Positions 9,715-18,401 of a DNA stretch of 43,355 nt are shown piece by piece. The notes beneath the pieces were generated by a model that was not told the DNA's origin, made no database searches, and saw only the letters and a program-made list of their open reading frames with translations. How positions within the stretch are numbered: position 1 is the first letter of the stretch; every line of letters begins with the position of its first letter. Made by a program: the position numbers and the translations under genes. This DNA comes from an uncultured Helicobacter sp. (GTDB lineage Bacteria; Campylobacterota; Campylobacteria; Campylobacterales; Helicobacteraceae), in the NCBI GenBank assembly GCA_947177485.1, contig CAMWUR010000013.1, forward strand, positions 1 through 43,355, given 5' to 3'.

Positions 9715-10221
9715 ATGCCCAATGTAACATTCAAAGGAAATGCTGTGCGTCTCGATGGCACAAGCGTGAATGTCGGCGATAGAGCGCCTGAAGTCGAGCT
9801 TGTCTCTGGAGATTTGAGCACTTTTAAACTCGGAGGCTCGCTTGGCAAATATCAAATCATCAATGTCGTTCCCTCGCTCGACACGGGCGTTTGTGCCACA
9901 CAAGCGCGCAAATTCAACGAAAAAGCCGCCACACTCGACAATGCTGCTGTCTTTGTTGTCTCGTTTGATTTGCCTTTCGCGCAGGGGCGATTCTGTAGCA
10001 CAGAAGGAATCCAAAATCTCAAAACATTGAGCGATTTTCGTGGTGGGAAATTCTCAAAGAGTTATGGCGTGCTCATCGGCGATGGGCTTCTCTCTGGGCT
10101 TTCTGCACGTGCCATTTTTGTCATCGACCCTAATGGCAAAATTGTTCATAAAGAAATCGTTTCTGAAATCACCAACGAGCCAAACTACGAAGCCGCTATT
10201 GCCGCTGTGAAACAAGGTTAA
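9715..10221 (+). CDS. tpx: Thiol peroxidase, atypical 2-Cys peroxiredoxin
   Basis: Tpx reduces lipid and hydrogen peroxides using thioredoxin. The start at ATG 9715 (168 residues) is chosen because AAAAGG lies seven bases upstream; the TTG at 9709 is too close to that site. Peroxidatic Cys60 sits in PSLDTGVCATQ and resolving Cys94 in GRFCSTEG, the spacing seen in E. coli Tpx. SFDLPFAQ is another family motif. The gene stands alone with a weak AT-rich -10 region near 9682. Confidence 0.95.
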   Translation: MPNVTFKGNAVRLDGTSVNVGDRAPEVELVSGDLSTFKLGGSLGKYQIINVVPSLDTGVCATQARKFNEKAATLDNAAVFVVSFDLPFAQGRFCSTEGIQNLKTLSDFRGGKFSKSYGVLIGDGLLSGLSARAIFVIDPNGKIVHKEIVSEITNEPNYEAAIAAVKQG

Positions 10222-10243
10222 CGATTCGTTAGTCAAGGCACGT

Positions 10244-10249
10244 TATAAT
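10244..10249 (+). promoter_or_regulatory. -10 element for the BI-1 gene
   Basis: TATAAT lies 30 bases before the start codon at 10279, with AGGAGGT between them. It gives the Bax-inhibitor-like gene its own transcription start. Confidence 0.5.
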
Positions 10250-10278
10250 ACTTATGCATTTTTTTATAGGAGGTATTA

Positions 10279-10980
10279 ATGTCGCTCTATAACCGACAAA
10301 ATCAAAACATTGCCCGCGGGCAAACCTATCAAGAAGAACGTATTAGCACAGCGCTTTCAACATTTGTTTCACAAACCTATCAATTGTTCGCAGCATCTCT
10401 GCTCGCGGCAACCGTTGGAGCATTCATTGGACTCGAGATGGTCGAGGCGATTCGCTCATGGTATTGGGGCTTGGTGATTCTTGAAATCGTTGCTCTCGTT
10501 GGGCTTATGTTCCTCAAAGACAAGCCGGGAATCAATCTCGCCTTGTTGTTTGCATTCACTTTTCTCACAGGGCTCACGCTTACGCCGCTTCTAAGTGGTG
10601 TTTTGGGCATGCCAAATGGTGCAAGTGCCGTTGTGAGCGCATTTTTGATGACAACCATTATCTTTGGCGCAATGTCAGTCTATGCGATGAAAACAAGCAA
10701 AGATCTTGCAAGCTGGGGTAAAATCCTATTCATCTCTGTGATTGTGATTCTGATTGGCTCAATCGTGAACATCTTCCTTGGCAGCCCAATGCTCCAAGTC
10801 GGAATCGCCGCTGTTGCAACTTTGGTCTTTAGCCTTTATATCGCGTTTGACACACAGATGCTCTTGCGCGGCGCGTTTAGCTCACCTGTCGAAGCAGCCA
10901 TTGCGCTCTATCTCGATGTGCTCAACATCTTCATCTCTCTGCTCCAGCTCTTCGGAATCTTGGGCAGCTCGAATGAATAG
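10279..10980 (+). CDS. Bax inhibitor-1/YccA-family membrane protein
   Basis: The 233 residues include about seven transmembrane helices after a soluble N-terminus of some 35 residues. Family features are the TYQLFAASLLAATVGAF opening helix and the C-terminal ALYLDVLNIFISLLQLF. Members act as pH-gated ion leak channels or modulate membrane proteases such as FtsH; the role here is not shown by sequence. A near-perfect AGGAGGT precedes the ATG. A thioredoxin-like gene follows 14 bases later. Confidence 0.9.
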   Translation: MSLYNRQNQNIARGQTYQEERISTALSTFVSQTYQLFAASLLAATVGAFIGLEMVEAIRSWYWGLVILEIVALVGLMFLKDKPGINLALLFAFTFLTGLTLTPLLSGVLGMPNGASAVVSAFLMTTIIFGAMSVYAMKTSKDLASWGKILFISVIVILIGSIVNIFLGSPMLQVGIAAVATLVFSLYIAFDTQMLLRGAFSSPVEAAIALYLDVLNIFISLLQLFGILGSSNE

Positions 10981-10994
10981 AAACGAGTCATAGA

Positions 10995-11315
10995 ATGGTT
11001 ACGACAATCTCACACGAAGAATTTGAAAAAACAAGCAAAGAGGGCAAGAACCTCTTTGTGTTTGGAGCAGATTGGTGTCCTGATTGTGTGCGAATCAACC
11101 CCTTTTTAGAATCGCTTTGCAATGACTTTGCAGGGCGAGTGGGGATTTTTAAGGTTTCGGTCGACGCCGCCGCAAGCCTCAAAGAATCGCTTGGAATCCG
11201 CAAGATTCCAACATTGCTCTTTTATCATAATGGCACAGAAAGTGGCGAGCGGCTTATCGAACCCAACAACCGCGACACAATCGCCAAAGCACTCGAAGAC
11301 CTCGCAAAACAATAA
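10995..11315 (+). CDS. Thioredoxin-family protein with CPDC active site
   Basis: This is a 106-residue single-domain thioredoxin fold without a signal peptide. The redox motif is DWCPDC (Cys28, Cys31) in place of the classical WCGPC. The cis-proline segment is RKIPTLLFY. The CPDC pair suggests a thioredoxin-like reductant rather than the main TrxA. It follows the BI-1 gene by 14 bases, but only a weak ribosome site is seen, so co-transcription is likely. Confidence 0.85.
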   Translation: MVTTISHEEFEKTSKEGKNLFVFGADWCPDCVRINPFLESLCNDFAGRVGIFKVSVDAAASLKESLGIRKIPTLLFYHNGTESGERLIEPNNRDTIAKALEDLAKQ

Positions 11316-11360
11316 CGTCTTTAGAGTTCTACTCGTCCCCCCCCCTACAATCTCGGGATT

Positions 11361-11374
11361 GCACAATATTGTGC
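11361..11374. promoter_or_regulatory. Palindrome upstream of the alcohol dehydrogenase promoter
   Basis: GCACAATATTGTGC is a perfect 14-base palindrome, extended with one offset to GGGATT and AAATCCC on its sides. It sits 8 bases before a -35 element. No T-run follows, so an operator is more likely than a terminator. The binding protein is unknown. Confidence 0.5.
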
Positions 11375-11382
11375 AAATCCCC

Positions 11383-11413
11383 TTGACTGATACTTGCTCT
11401 CATCATTTATAAT
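11383..11413 (+). promoter_or_regulatory. Promoter with 19-bp spacer before the alcohol dehydrogenase gene
   Basis: The -35 is TTGACT (11383-11388) and the -10 is TATAAT (11408-11413), 19 bases apart. A spacer of 19 is too long for normal sigma-70 use and is the hallmark of MerR-activated promoters. The spacer holds a short dyad, TGAT and ATCA, ten bases apart. Two other promoters in this window share the same spacing. Confidence 0.6.
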
Positions 11414-11441
11414 GATGTCCATATTCTCAAAAGGAGCAACC

Positions 11442-12734
11442 ATGAACAAACCGACCAATACAAATGATGCCAACGTAGCGACTGATTCAAGCCGCCGCGA
11501 TTTTCTCAAAAAGGGCATTCTCGCGAGCGGAATCGTGGGCGGCGGCATGCTCACAAGCGGGATTCTCTCACCGCTTGCTGCGGCAGATTCCAAACAAGTC
11601 CGCGATTTGCCATTGCCAAAAGAATCCCCAAAACCGAGCGTGGAACAGAATCTCGCCGAGTTCCAAAACGCCCAACCCATCACCGCAAAGGGCTATGCGG
11701 CGTTTGACAAGGAGTGGCGATTCCACCCCTACAACTTCACACGCCATGCGGTGGGCGAGCGCGACATCTTGCTCCAGATTCTCTACGCGGGAATCTGCCA
11801 CAGCGACCTGCACTCTGTAAGCGGCGACCACCACACGCCAACCTACCCGATTGTCCCCGGGCACGAAATCTTAGGCAAAGTCATCGCGGTGGGCAGCAAG
11901 GTGAGCAAGTTCAAGGTCGGCGATTATGCCGGCGTGGGGTGTATGGTGAATAGCTGCGGGGAATGCGAGGCATGCAAGGCAAGCAAGGAGCAATATTGCC
12001 AAAACGGCAAGACTGTGTTCACCTACAACAGCAAAGACGTCTTCCACAACAACGACATCACCAAAGGCGGCTATGCGAACAACATTGTCTTGAGCGAGAA
12101 ATTCGCCATCTCTGTGCCAAGCGATGCGAAACTTGAGAGAATCGCGCCGCTGCTTTGCGCGGGGATTACGACATATTCACCGATTATGTTTTCGGGTGTC
12201 AAAAAAGGGCAAAAGGTCGCCGTTGCTGGGCTCGGCGGGCTCGGGCACATGGCGGCAAAATATATGATTGCGCTAGGCGCAGAGGTGAGCGCATTTGACA
12301 TTGTCGACAAGGCAAAAGAGGCAAAGGCGCTTGGAATCAAGCGGTTTGTGCATGTCAAAAGCAAAGCATTCACGCAAATTGCAAATGAATTTGACTTTAT
12401 CATTAGCACGATTCCCTATCATTATAATGTGAATGATTACCATAAAATGCTTAAGTTCGGCGGCGAAATGGCGATTGTCGGTTTGCCCGCGCCAAAAGAC
12501 AAGCCAAAGCTAGATTTTGATGCGTTTGTGTGGCAGTTTCAGAATAAAAAAATCTACCCAAGCGTAATTGGTGGAATCAAAGAAACGCAGGAAATGCTGG
12601 ATTATTCTGTGAAAAACAACATCTACCCCGATGTGGAGATAATCCCAATTCAAAAACTTGACGAAGCCTATCAAGTTGTCGCGGCAGGCAAGGCAAAGTT
12701 TCGTTATGTGATTGACATGAGCAGCTTAAGTTAA
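11442..12734 (+). CDS. Zinc-dependent alcohol dehydrogenase with Tat leader
   Basis: This is a medium-chain dehydrogenase of the cinnamyl-alcohol/YahK type, oxidising alcohols or reducing aldehydes with NAD(P). The start at 11442 has AAGGAG upstream and gives 430 residues. SRRDFLKKG (residues 17-25) followed by a hydrophobic stretch ending LAAADS is a textbook Tat signal. Catalytic zinc ligands are Cys119 and His141 (PGHE); structural-zinc Cys are 172, 175, 178 and 186. GLGGLGHMA is the nucleotide-binding turn. The Tat leader is odd for an NAD(P)-linked enzyme, since free nicotinamide cofactor is not expected in the periplasm. It lies 10 bases before the hydrolase gene. Confidence 0.9.
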   Translation: MNKPTNTNDANVATDSSRRDFLKKGILASGIVGGGMLTSGILSPLAAADSKQVRDLPLPKESPKPSVEQNLAEFQNAQPITAKGYAAFDKEWRFHPYNFTRHAVGERDILLQILYAGICHSDLHSVSGDHHTPTYPIVPGHEILGKVIAVGSKVSKFKVGDYAGVGCMVNSCGECEACKASKEQYCQNGKTVFTYNSKDVFHNNDITKGGYANNIVLSEKFAISVPSDAKLERIAPLLCAGITTYSPIMFSGVKKGQKVAVAGLGGLGHMAAKYMIALGAEVSAFDIVDKAKEAKALGIKRFVHVKSKAFTQIANEFDFIISTIPYHYNVNDYHKMLKFGGEMAIVGLPAPKDKPKLDFDAFVWQFQNKKIYPSVIGGIKETQEMLDYSVKNNIYPDVEIIPIQKLDEAYQVVAAGKAKFRYVIDMSSLS

Positions 12735-12744
12735 GGAGGTTAAA

Positions 12745-13767
12745 ATGGCACGAGGAATCAGCAAAATATTTGGCATTTTATTGCTATTATTTCTAGGAGG
12801 AACAAGCATGGCAGCAGATAAAAGTTGGGATAAAGTTTTCGCAAAAAGCGAACAGGTTGAGGTGCAGAAAGTGAAGTTTAAAAACCGCTATGGAATCGAG
12901 CTCGTTGGGGATTTGTATCTTCCAAAAAACGCAGGCAAGAATCTCCCCGCAATTGCAGTTGCGGGACCTTTTGGTGCAGTCAAGGAACAGGCGAGCGGAT
13001 TCTATGCCCAAACGCTCGCACAAAAGGGATTCATCACTTTAGCCTTTGACCCGTCCTACACAGGCGAGAGTGGCGGCGAACCCCGCAATGTCGCCTCACC
13101 GGACATCAACACGGAGGACTTTAGCGCAGCAGTGGATTTTTTGAGCAATTATGCAAATGTGGATTCTAAGAGAATTGGAATCTTAGGCATTTGCGGCTTT
13201 GGCGGTTTTGCGCTCAACGCCGCGGCGATGGACACGCGCATTAAGGCTGTCGTAACCTCAACAATGTATGATATGACGCGCGTAAGTGCGAAAGGATACA
13301 ACGACACGATGGACGCAAAGGCGCGTTATCAACTCAAAGAATCCCTAAACAATCAGCGCACAGAGGATTTTAAAAAGAGCACATTTGCAAAAGCGGCAGG
13401 CTTGCCCGAAAAACTTAGCGGCGATGAGCCATTGTTTATCAAGGAATATTTTGATTATTACAAAACACCGCGCGGATTCCACGCGCGCGCGATTAATTCC
13501 AATGGTGCATGGAATCTCACTTCGTCTTTGTCGCTCATAAATATGCCCATTTTGGCATATAGCGATGAAATCCAAAGCGCGGTTTTAGTGATTCACGGCG
13601 ATAAGGCGCATAGTCGCTATTTTAGCGAAGACGCATTCAAGAAGCTCAAAGGCAAGAACAAGGAATTGCTGATTATCAAAGACGCAAACCATGTGGATTT
13701 GTATGATAATGCGCAGAAGATTCCGTTTGAAAAGCTCGCGCAGTTTTTTGGTGAGAATCTGAAATAA
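12745..13767 (+). CDS. Exported alpha/beta hydrolase of the dienelactone-hydrolase type
   Basis: The 340-residue product starts at an ATG with TAAGGAGG upstream. Residues 1-24 are a Sec signal peptide (hydrophobic ILLLLFLGG, cleavage near SMAA). The nucleophile turn GICGFGG has Cys150, as in dienelactone hydrolases, and the late NHVDLYD supplies the likely catalytic His. The substrate is unknown; related YcjY/DLH-like proteins hydrolyse esters. A second in-frame start at 12808 could make a leaderless form. Residues 40-110 resemble the N-terminal half of the chimeric gene at 37251. It is in an operon with the alcohol dehydrogenase. Confidence 0.82.
   Translation: MARGISKIFGILLLLFLGGTSMAADKSWDKVFAKSEQVEVQKVKFKNRYGIELVGDLYLPKNAGKNLPAIAVAGPFGAVKEQASGFYAQTLAQKGFITLAFDPSYTGESGGEPRNVASPDINTEDFSAAVDFLSNYANVDSKRIGILGICGFGGFALNAAAMDTRIKAVVTSTMYDMTRVSAKGYNDTMDAKARYQLKESLNNQRTEDFKKSTFAKAAGLPEKLSGDEPLFIKEYFDYYKTPRGFHARAINSNGAWNLTSSLSLINMPILAYSDEIQSAVLVIHGDKAHSRYFSEDAFKKLKGKNKELLIIKDANHVDLYDNAQKIPFEKLAQFFGENLK
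12794..12810 (+). promoter_or_regulatory. Internal ribosome site and ATG at the signal-peptide boundary (hydrolase)
   Basis: TAGGAGG followed by seven bases and ATG (12808) lies in frame at codon 22, right at the expected signal-peptidase site. Translation from here would give a cytosolic enzyme. Confidence 0.6.
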
Positions 13768-13772
13768 AACAG

Positions 13773-13816
13773 CTAAGGCTTTATTTATGCTTATTTTTGC
13801 TATAATAAAGCCTTAG
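13773..13816. promoter_or_regulatory. 13-bp perfect inverted repeat overlapping an extended -10 element
   Basis: CTAAGGCTTTATT (13773-13785) and its exact complement (13804-13816) flank an 18-base loop. The right arm overlaps TGCTATAAT (13798-13806), an extended -10 promoter pointing at the restriction gene. The structure may act as an operator for the restriction-modification set, as a terminator for the upstream hydrolase operon, or as both. It also marks the edge where base composition becomes AT-rich. Confidence 0.6.
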
Positions 13817-13833
13817 TTAAAAAAGGATAAAGT

Positions 13834-15279
13834 TTGAATCTATGGATATTGACGGAAGAACGACCCAAAAATGAGGTTCTAGAATTTATTATCAAACGAT
13901 TCGTATGCGATTCTCAAATATGCGTTTTTATAGATAATTTAAGAATATTACCTATTGTAGAAAATGGTATTTTTAGTTTTTGTTATGAAATTATTGGTAT
14001 TAGAAGCAATCAAATTGCAAAAATATATCTTGAAATTATTAGTGGAGAAAGTAGTTTTGTAGATTATATGGTATTCTTTCAGAACCACAAACCTACGCCC
14101 CATGATATTCCTCGTTATCTCATTGAAGAAACTAAGACAGATGATAGCGAAAGTCGAAACACGGGTGTGTATCAAAGAATTACAAAATTTGTTTATGCAG
14201 ATTATTTTTATCCAAAATCCCAAAAAATTATGCTTTACAACCTCAAGGTAGCTCAAAAAATAAAGCCCACGCAAACGTCAATATTTGGAACAAGGATTCT
14301 AAGAACTCTGGGTGTTGAAGTTGCAGGTAAAGAGTTTCAAAGAGACGATGAGATTTTAAAGCCTTTTAGTGATATTGATGAGTTAATTGCATTTAAGTCT
14401 CAAATGCGGAAAGCACCTGCAGGAAATGTACCTATTAAAATTGAAATATGCGACAGCAAATTAGAAGTTGATAAACTTCCAGATGATTTATCAGTCTATA
14501 CTCCACCAAATAAAATTCTCATTTCAGCACGACTTGAAAAAAACAACAGACTTGCACATGACCCAAATATTGGAGCAGTTAGTGGAATCGCCGCCACATT
14601 AAGAAAACTTGGCTTTAATGGACAAATAGAGATTATTTCACATGGACTAAAGCAGCAACAAATAGGCAATAAAAATAAATTTTTACAAATTGCTAATCTG
14701 CTTGACATTTCCCTACAGGGACTTCAGATTCCAAAAGTCGAGCTACCAGATGAATATTGGCACTACGAAAAAGAAAGCGAAAAACTTGCAACCATATTCG
14801 TTCATCTATTAATTAAAAACTTTTCATGTGGTAAATCAATTTTTGAAAATCATGCAGGATGTGAAAAGGGGTATTTTATCACTAGCAATAATGAATATAT
14901 TCCATTGCAAAAATATGAAAATAGAGAAAGCTATAAAAATGGAAATAGAAACGCAATTGTATTTATTCCAGATTTAATTTTACTTGACCCTAAAAACTTA
15001 GAAATTATCAATATTGAGGGCAAGACTTATGATAATAGACATAAGGGGATTGAGGAGTTAAAAAATTATAATTTCATAGAAAATTTGTATATCAAAAAAT
15101 ATTATCCATCTTATAAAATCATACGTTCTGTTGTTCTATATGGTGGACATGAAAACAAAATTATAGAGATTGAAGTCGGCTTTTTACTTAATGCTGACGG
15201 TGACATGATTTTGGGCATAAAAGCACCAAAAATCTTTATAGATTCTCTTACAAATCTACTTGATTTTTGGAGAAAATAA
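13834..15279 (+). CDS. Putative type II restriction endonuclease
   Basis: The 481-residue protein has no family I can name with certainty. It starts at TTG with AAAGG seven bases upstream. A PD-(D/E)xK nuclease motif is visible: P379-D380, then E395-G-K397 (PDLILLDP and NIEGK). It is followed without a gap by two adenine methylase genes, the classic context of a type II enzyme with an asymmetric site. The stop overlaps the start of the first methylase by one base. Codon use is AT-rich compared with the core genes to the left, which suggests acquisition by transfer. The recognition sequence cannot be told. Confidence 0.72.
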   Translation: MNLWILTEERPKNEVLEFIIKRFVCDSQICVFIDNLRILPIVENGIFSFCYEIIGIRSNQIAKIYLEIISGESSFVDYMVFFQNHKPTPHDIPRYLIEETKTDDSESRNTGVYQRITKFVYADYFYPKSQKIMLYNLKVAQKIKPTQTSIFGTRILRTLGVEVAGKEFQRDDEILKPFSDIDELIAFKSQMRKAPAGNVPIKIEICDSKLEVDKLPDDLSVYTPPNKILISARLEKNNRLAHDPNIGAVSGIAATLRKLGFNGQIEIISHGLKQQQIGNKNKFLQIANLLDISLQGLQIPKVELPDEYWHYEKESEKLATIFVHLLIKNFSCGKSIFENHAGCEKGYFITSNNEYIPLQKYENRESYKNGNRNAIVFIPDLILLDPKNLEIINIEGKTYDNRHKGIEELKNYNFIENLYIKKYYPSYKIIRSVVLYGGHENKIIEIEVGFLLNADGDMILGIKAPKIFIDSLTNLLDFWRK

Positions 15280-16226
15280 TGACTCAATTATTAATGCAAA
15301 AAACAACTTTTCTTAAATCACCACTCAACTACATCGGCGGGAAATATAAAATACTCTCTCAAATATTGCCACTATTCCCAAAACAAAATGATATTTTTGT
15401 GGATTTATTCTGTGGGGGCTGCAATGTAGGAATGAATATTGGACAAGATTCCATTATCCAAGCAAGTCATATTATTTGCAATGATAATCTTATTTATCTC
15501 ATTGAGTTATACAGATTTTTGCAGGAGAATCAAGCAGATACAATATTAAATGAAATCCGAAATATTATTCTCAAGTATGATTTGAATCTACAAAATACAC
15601 AAGGCTACAACAATTTACGCAACGCATACAATATCAAAAAGTCCCCCATGTTGCTCTTTGTTCTTATTGCCTTCTCATTTAATCATCAGATTCGCTTTAA
15701 TAATCGCCATTGCTTCAATAACCCTTTTGGAAAAAATCGTTCAAGCTTTAATTCTGCAATGCGAGAAAATCTCTTGCAATTTCTCGATGCAATTCAGAAT
15801 AAACCCATACAATTTTTAAGCCTAGATTTCAAAGAAGCATTGGATTCTGCCTCGCTGACAAAGCAAAGCTTTGTCTATGCTGACCCGCCTTATCTTATCA
15901 CACAAGGAACATACAATGATGGCAAAAGAGGTTTTAGTGGATGGAATGAAAAACTAGAAAAAACACTTTTGGAATCGTTGAAATTTTTAGATTCTCAAGG
16001 CATAAAATTTGCGCTTTCTAATGTTCTCACGCATAAAGGTATCCATAATGAAATTTTAGATAAATGGATAAGAGCCAACGGATATATTGTCCATACAATC
16101 CATACTCACTATACAAATTCAAATTATCAAGCAAAATATAGAGACAAATCTCAAACTGTGGAAGTTCTTGTTACTAATTATCAACCCTTAATTACTAGGG
16201 AGGACACAAATGCGTTTTATTGGTAA
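15279..16226 (+). CDS. D12-class (Dam-type) N6-adenine DNA methyltransferase 1
   Basis: The enzyme transfers a methyl group from S-adenosylmethionine to adenine in DNA. The ATG at 15279 has GGAG six bases upstream; the earlier in-frame TTG at 15267 is less likely. The 315 residues carry the D12 signatures SPLNYIGGKYK near residue 14, FVDLFCGG (SAM binding, about 40-47) and ADPPYL near residue 202. It sits between the restriction gene and a second D12 methylase that overlaps its end by 17 bases. Two methylases of one class beside one nuclease suggest that each modifies one strand of a non-palindromic site. Confidence 0.9.
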   Translation: MTQLLMQKTTFLKSPLNYIGGKYKILSQILPLFPKQNDIFVDLFCGGCNVGMNIGQDSIIQASHIICNDNLIYLIELYRFLQENQADTILNEIRNIILKYDLNLQNTQGYNNLRNAYNIKKSPMLLFVLIAFSFNHQIRFNNRHCFNNPFGKNRSSFNSAMRENLLQFLDAIQNKPIQFLSLDFKEALDSASLTKQSFVYADPPYLITQGTYNDGKRGFSGWNEKLEKTLLESLKFLDSQGIKFALSNVLTHKGIHNEILDKWIRANGYIVHTIHTHYTNSNYQAKYRDKSQTVEVLVTNYQPLITREDTNAFYW

Positions 16227-17319
16227 CAAAGAATCCTTAGCACCCAAGATTTATCAAATAATCAAACAATACTGCATTGTAGATTCTCCAAACATTCGAA
16301 GTGTTTGTGATATGTTTTCTGGAAGTGTAAGCGTGGGAAAATTCTTTAAAAATCAAGGCTTTAGCATTTATAGCTGCGATATGCTTTATTTTTCCTATTG
16401 TTTGCAAAAAGCATATATAGAAAACAATCAAGTGCCTCTATTCAATAATCTAAAAAATACTTTGGGCATACAACAGATTAATAAAATAAATTCTCTTTTT
16501 GAAAATGAACAAAATCCTTACCAAATAGTGCTACATTTTCTCAATTCCTTAAGTGGCATTAAGGGTTTCATCTACCAAAACTATGCTCCGAATGGGAGCA
16601 AAGATTTAGCACAGCCTAGAATGTATTTTAGTGATGAGAACGCACAAAAAATTGATGCCATTAGAATGCAGATTGAAATATGGAAGGAACAGGGGCTCAT
16701 AAATGACAATGAATATTTTATTCTCCTTGCTACGCTTATAGAATCTGTTTCATTTTTTGCAAATGTTGCTGGCGTGTATGCAGCATTTTGCAAACATTGG
16801 GACAAACGGGCATTGAAACCTTTTATGCTTAAAAAAATAGAATTGATATGCAGCGATAAAACACATTTTTGCTTTTATGGAAATAGTACAGAAATTTTTA
16901 GTAATACAAATAAACATTTTGATATTCTATATCTCGACCCACCCTACAATCACAGACAATATGCTCCTAATTATCATTTGATTGAAACGATTGCTAGATA
17001 TGATAATCCACAAATCAAAGGTGTAGCTGGTTTGCGAGAATGGAAAAATCAAAAAAGTGCCTTTTGTAACGCAAAAAGTGCGCTTATGGAGCTAGAAAGC
17101 ATTGCAAAATATCAGAATTATCGCAATCTTGTTTTGAGCTACAATAGCGAAGGAATTATGAAAAAAGTAGAAATAGATGAAGTTTTAAGACCATTAGGTC
17201 AAGTTTATTTTGAAAAAATCCCATATCCTCGTTTTAAAAGCAATAGAAATGAGAGCAAGAAACATATAGAAGAATATGTGTGGATTCTAGAAAACAAAAA
17301 CACGAAGGAGTCAAAATGA
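16210..17319 (+). CDS. D12-class N6-adenine DNA methyltransferase 2
   Basis: The 369-residue protein starts at an ATG with AGGGAGG upstream. It has RFIGNKESLAPKI at the N-terminus, a SAM-binding DMFSGSVSVG near residue 36 and the catalytic LDPPYNHRQY near residue 242. It overlaps methylase 1 by 17 bases, and its own stop overlaps the start of the exported flavodoxin-fold gene by four bases, so the whole run is translationally linked. It likely protects the second strand of an asymmetric recognition site. Confidence 0.9.
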   Translation: MRFIGNKESLAPKIYQIIKQYCIVDSPNIRSVCDMFSGSVSVGKFFKNQGFSIYSCDMLYFSYCLQKAYIENNQVPLFNNLKNTLGIQQINKINSLFENEQNPYQIVLHFLNSLSGIKGFIYQNYAPNGSKDLAQPRMYFSDENAQKIDAIRMQIEIWKEQGLINDNEYFILLATLIESVSFFANVAGVYAAFCKHWDKRALKPFMLKKIELICSDKTHFCFYGNSTEIFSNTNKHFDILYLDPPYNHRQYAPNYHLIETIARYDNPQIKGVAGLREWKNQKSAFCNAKSALMELESIAKYQNYRNLVLSYNSEGIMKKVEIDEVLRPLGQVYFEKIPYPRFKSNRNESKKHIEEYVWILENKNTKESK

Positions 17320-17879
17320 AAAAATTGCTGCTACTTAGCCTAATCTTGCTTGCAAGTGCTTTTGCCGATGAAACAAAAATCAAAACACTTGTGATTGTTT
17401 CGCACCCCTATCCCGAGCATTCTACATTTATCAAGGGCTTAGAGCAAGCTGCTAGGAGCGTCAAAGGCGTAGAAGTGCGGAATCTCGAGCAAATTTATGG
17501 CTATGACACACGCGCCATCGATGGCGACAGAGAGCGTCAAATCACGCGCGAACATCAAAGAATCGTCTTTTTGTTTCCCACGCATTGGTTTAATATCACG
17601 CCGATGATAAAAGCCTATCTGAACGAGACTTGGGGCAGCGTGGGACCGGGACTTTGGCAAGGCAAACAAATGCTTGTCGTCTCCACAGCAGGCGGTGGGC
17701 GCAGCACGTATGGCAAAAATGGTAGAGTGGGTGTGGAGCTTAAAGATGTCTTTTTACCGATGAAAGCAAGTGCCTTGCATTGCGGTATGGAATACCTAGA
17801 ACCTTTGGTGTTTGAGGGTGTTAATTCTAGCCAGCTAGAAAGTTACAAACAAAACTTAATCCAACGATTGAAAAATTAA
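17316..17879 (+). CDS. Exported NAD(P)H-dependent oxidoreductase, flavodoxin-like fold
   Basis: This KefF/YheR/MdaB-type protein binds FMN or FAD and typically reduces quinones by two electrons. The ATG at 17316 has AAGGAG upstream and gives 187 residues. MKKLLLLSLILLASAFADE is a Sec signal peptide. Fold motifs are VSHPYPEHS (phosphate loop position), LFPTHWFNITPMIKAYLNE and STAGGGRSTYGKNGR. Export is unusual for this family. It follows the AT-rich methylase directly and heads a run of redox genes. No promoter was seen in front of it, so it depends on read-through or on a promoter inside the methylase gene. Confidence 0.85.
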   Translation: MKKLLLLSLILLASAFADETKIKTLVIVSHPYPEHSTFIKGLEQAARSVKGVEVRNLEQIYGYDTRAIDGDRERQITREHQRIVFLFPTHWFNITPMIKAYLNETWGSVGPGLWQGKQMLVVSTAGGGRSTYGKNGRVGVELKDVFLPMKASALHCGMEYLEPLVFEGVNSSQLESYKQNLIQRLKN

Positions 17880-17893
17880 AATAAGGAGAATAC

Positions 17894-18376
17894 TTGAAAA
17901 CATTAGTTGCCTTTTTTAGCGCAAGCGGAATCACAAAAGAAATCGCGCAAACCATTGCGAATGTTGCCAACGCGGAACTTTATGAGATTGTGCCCCAAGA
18001 GCCATATAGCAAAGCAGATTTGGATTGGACAAATGAGCAAAGTCGCAGCACTTTGGAATGCAAAGACAAAGCCTCGCGCCCACAAATCGCCCATAGTATT
18101 GACATAAGCGATTATACGACAATATTTGTCGGGTTTCCAATTTGGTGGTACACCGCACCACATATCATCAACACATTCCTAGAATCGCATGATTTTAGTG
18201 GCAAAATCATTATCCCGTTTTGCACAAGTGGCGGCAGCGATTTGAGCAATGCTCCACGCGATATGGCAAAGTCTGCACCGAATGCAATTTTTAAAACAGG
18301 GCGCAGATTCAACTTTGGAGAGAGTAAGGGAAGTGTTAGAAAATGGCTAGGAACTCTCGAGATAGAGTTAGATTAA
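17894..18376 (+). CDS. Flavodoxin
   Basis: The 160-residue cytosolic protein starts at TTG with AAGGAG seven bases upstream. The FMN phosphate loop is SASGITKEIA in place of the classic STGNT. GFPIWWYTAPHIINTF and FCTSGGSDL complete the flavin site, as in the flavodoxin_4 family. It probably carries electrons for the neighbouring reductases. Its gene lies 14 bases after the exported flavodoxin-fold gene and before a MerR regulator. Confidence 0.85.
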   Translation: MKTLVAFFSASGITKEIAQTIANVANAELYEIVPQEPYSKADLDWTNEQSRSTLECKDKASRPQIAHSIDISDYTTIFVGFPIWWYTAPHIINTFLESHDFSGKIIIPFCTSGGSDLSNAPRDMAKSAPNAIFKTGRRFNFGESKGSVRKWLGTLEIELD

Positions 18377-18401
18377 TGAAAATTGATAAAAGGAATAAAT
18401 G

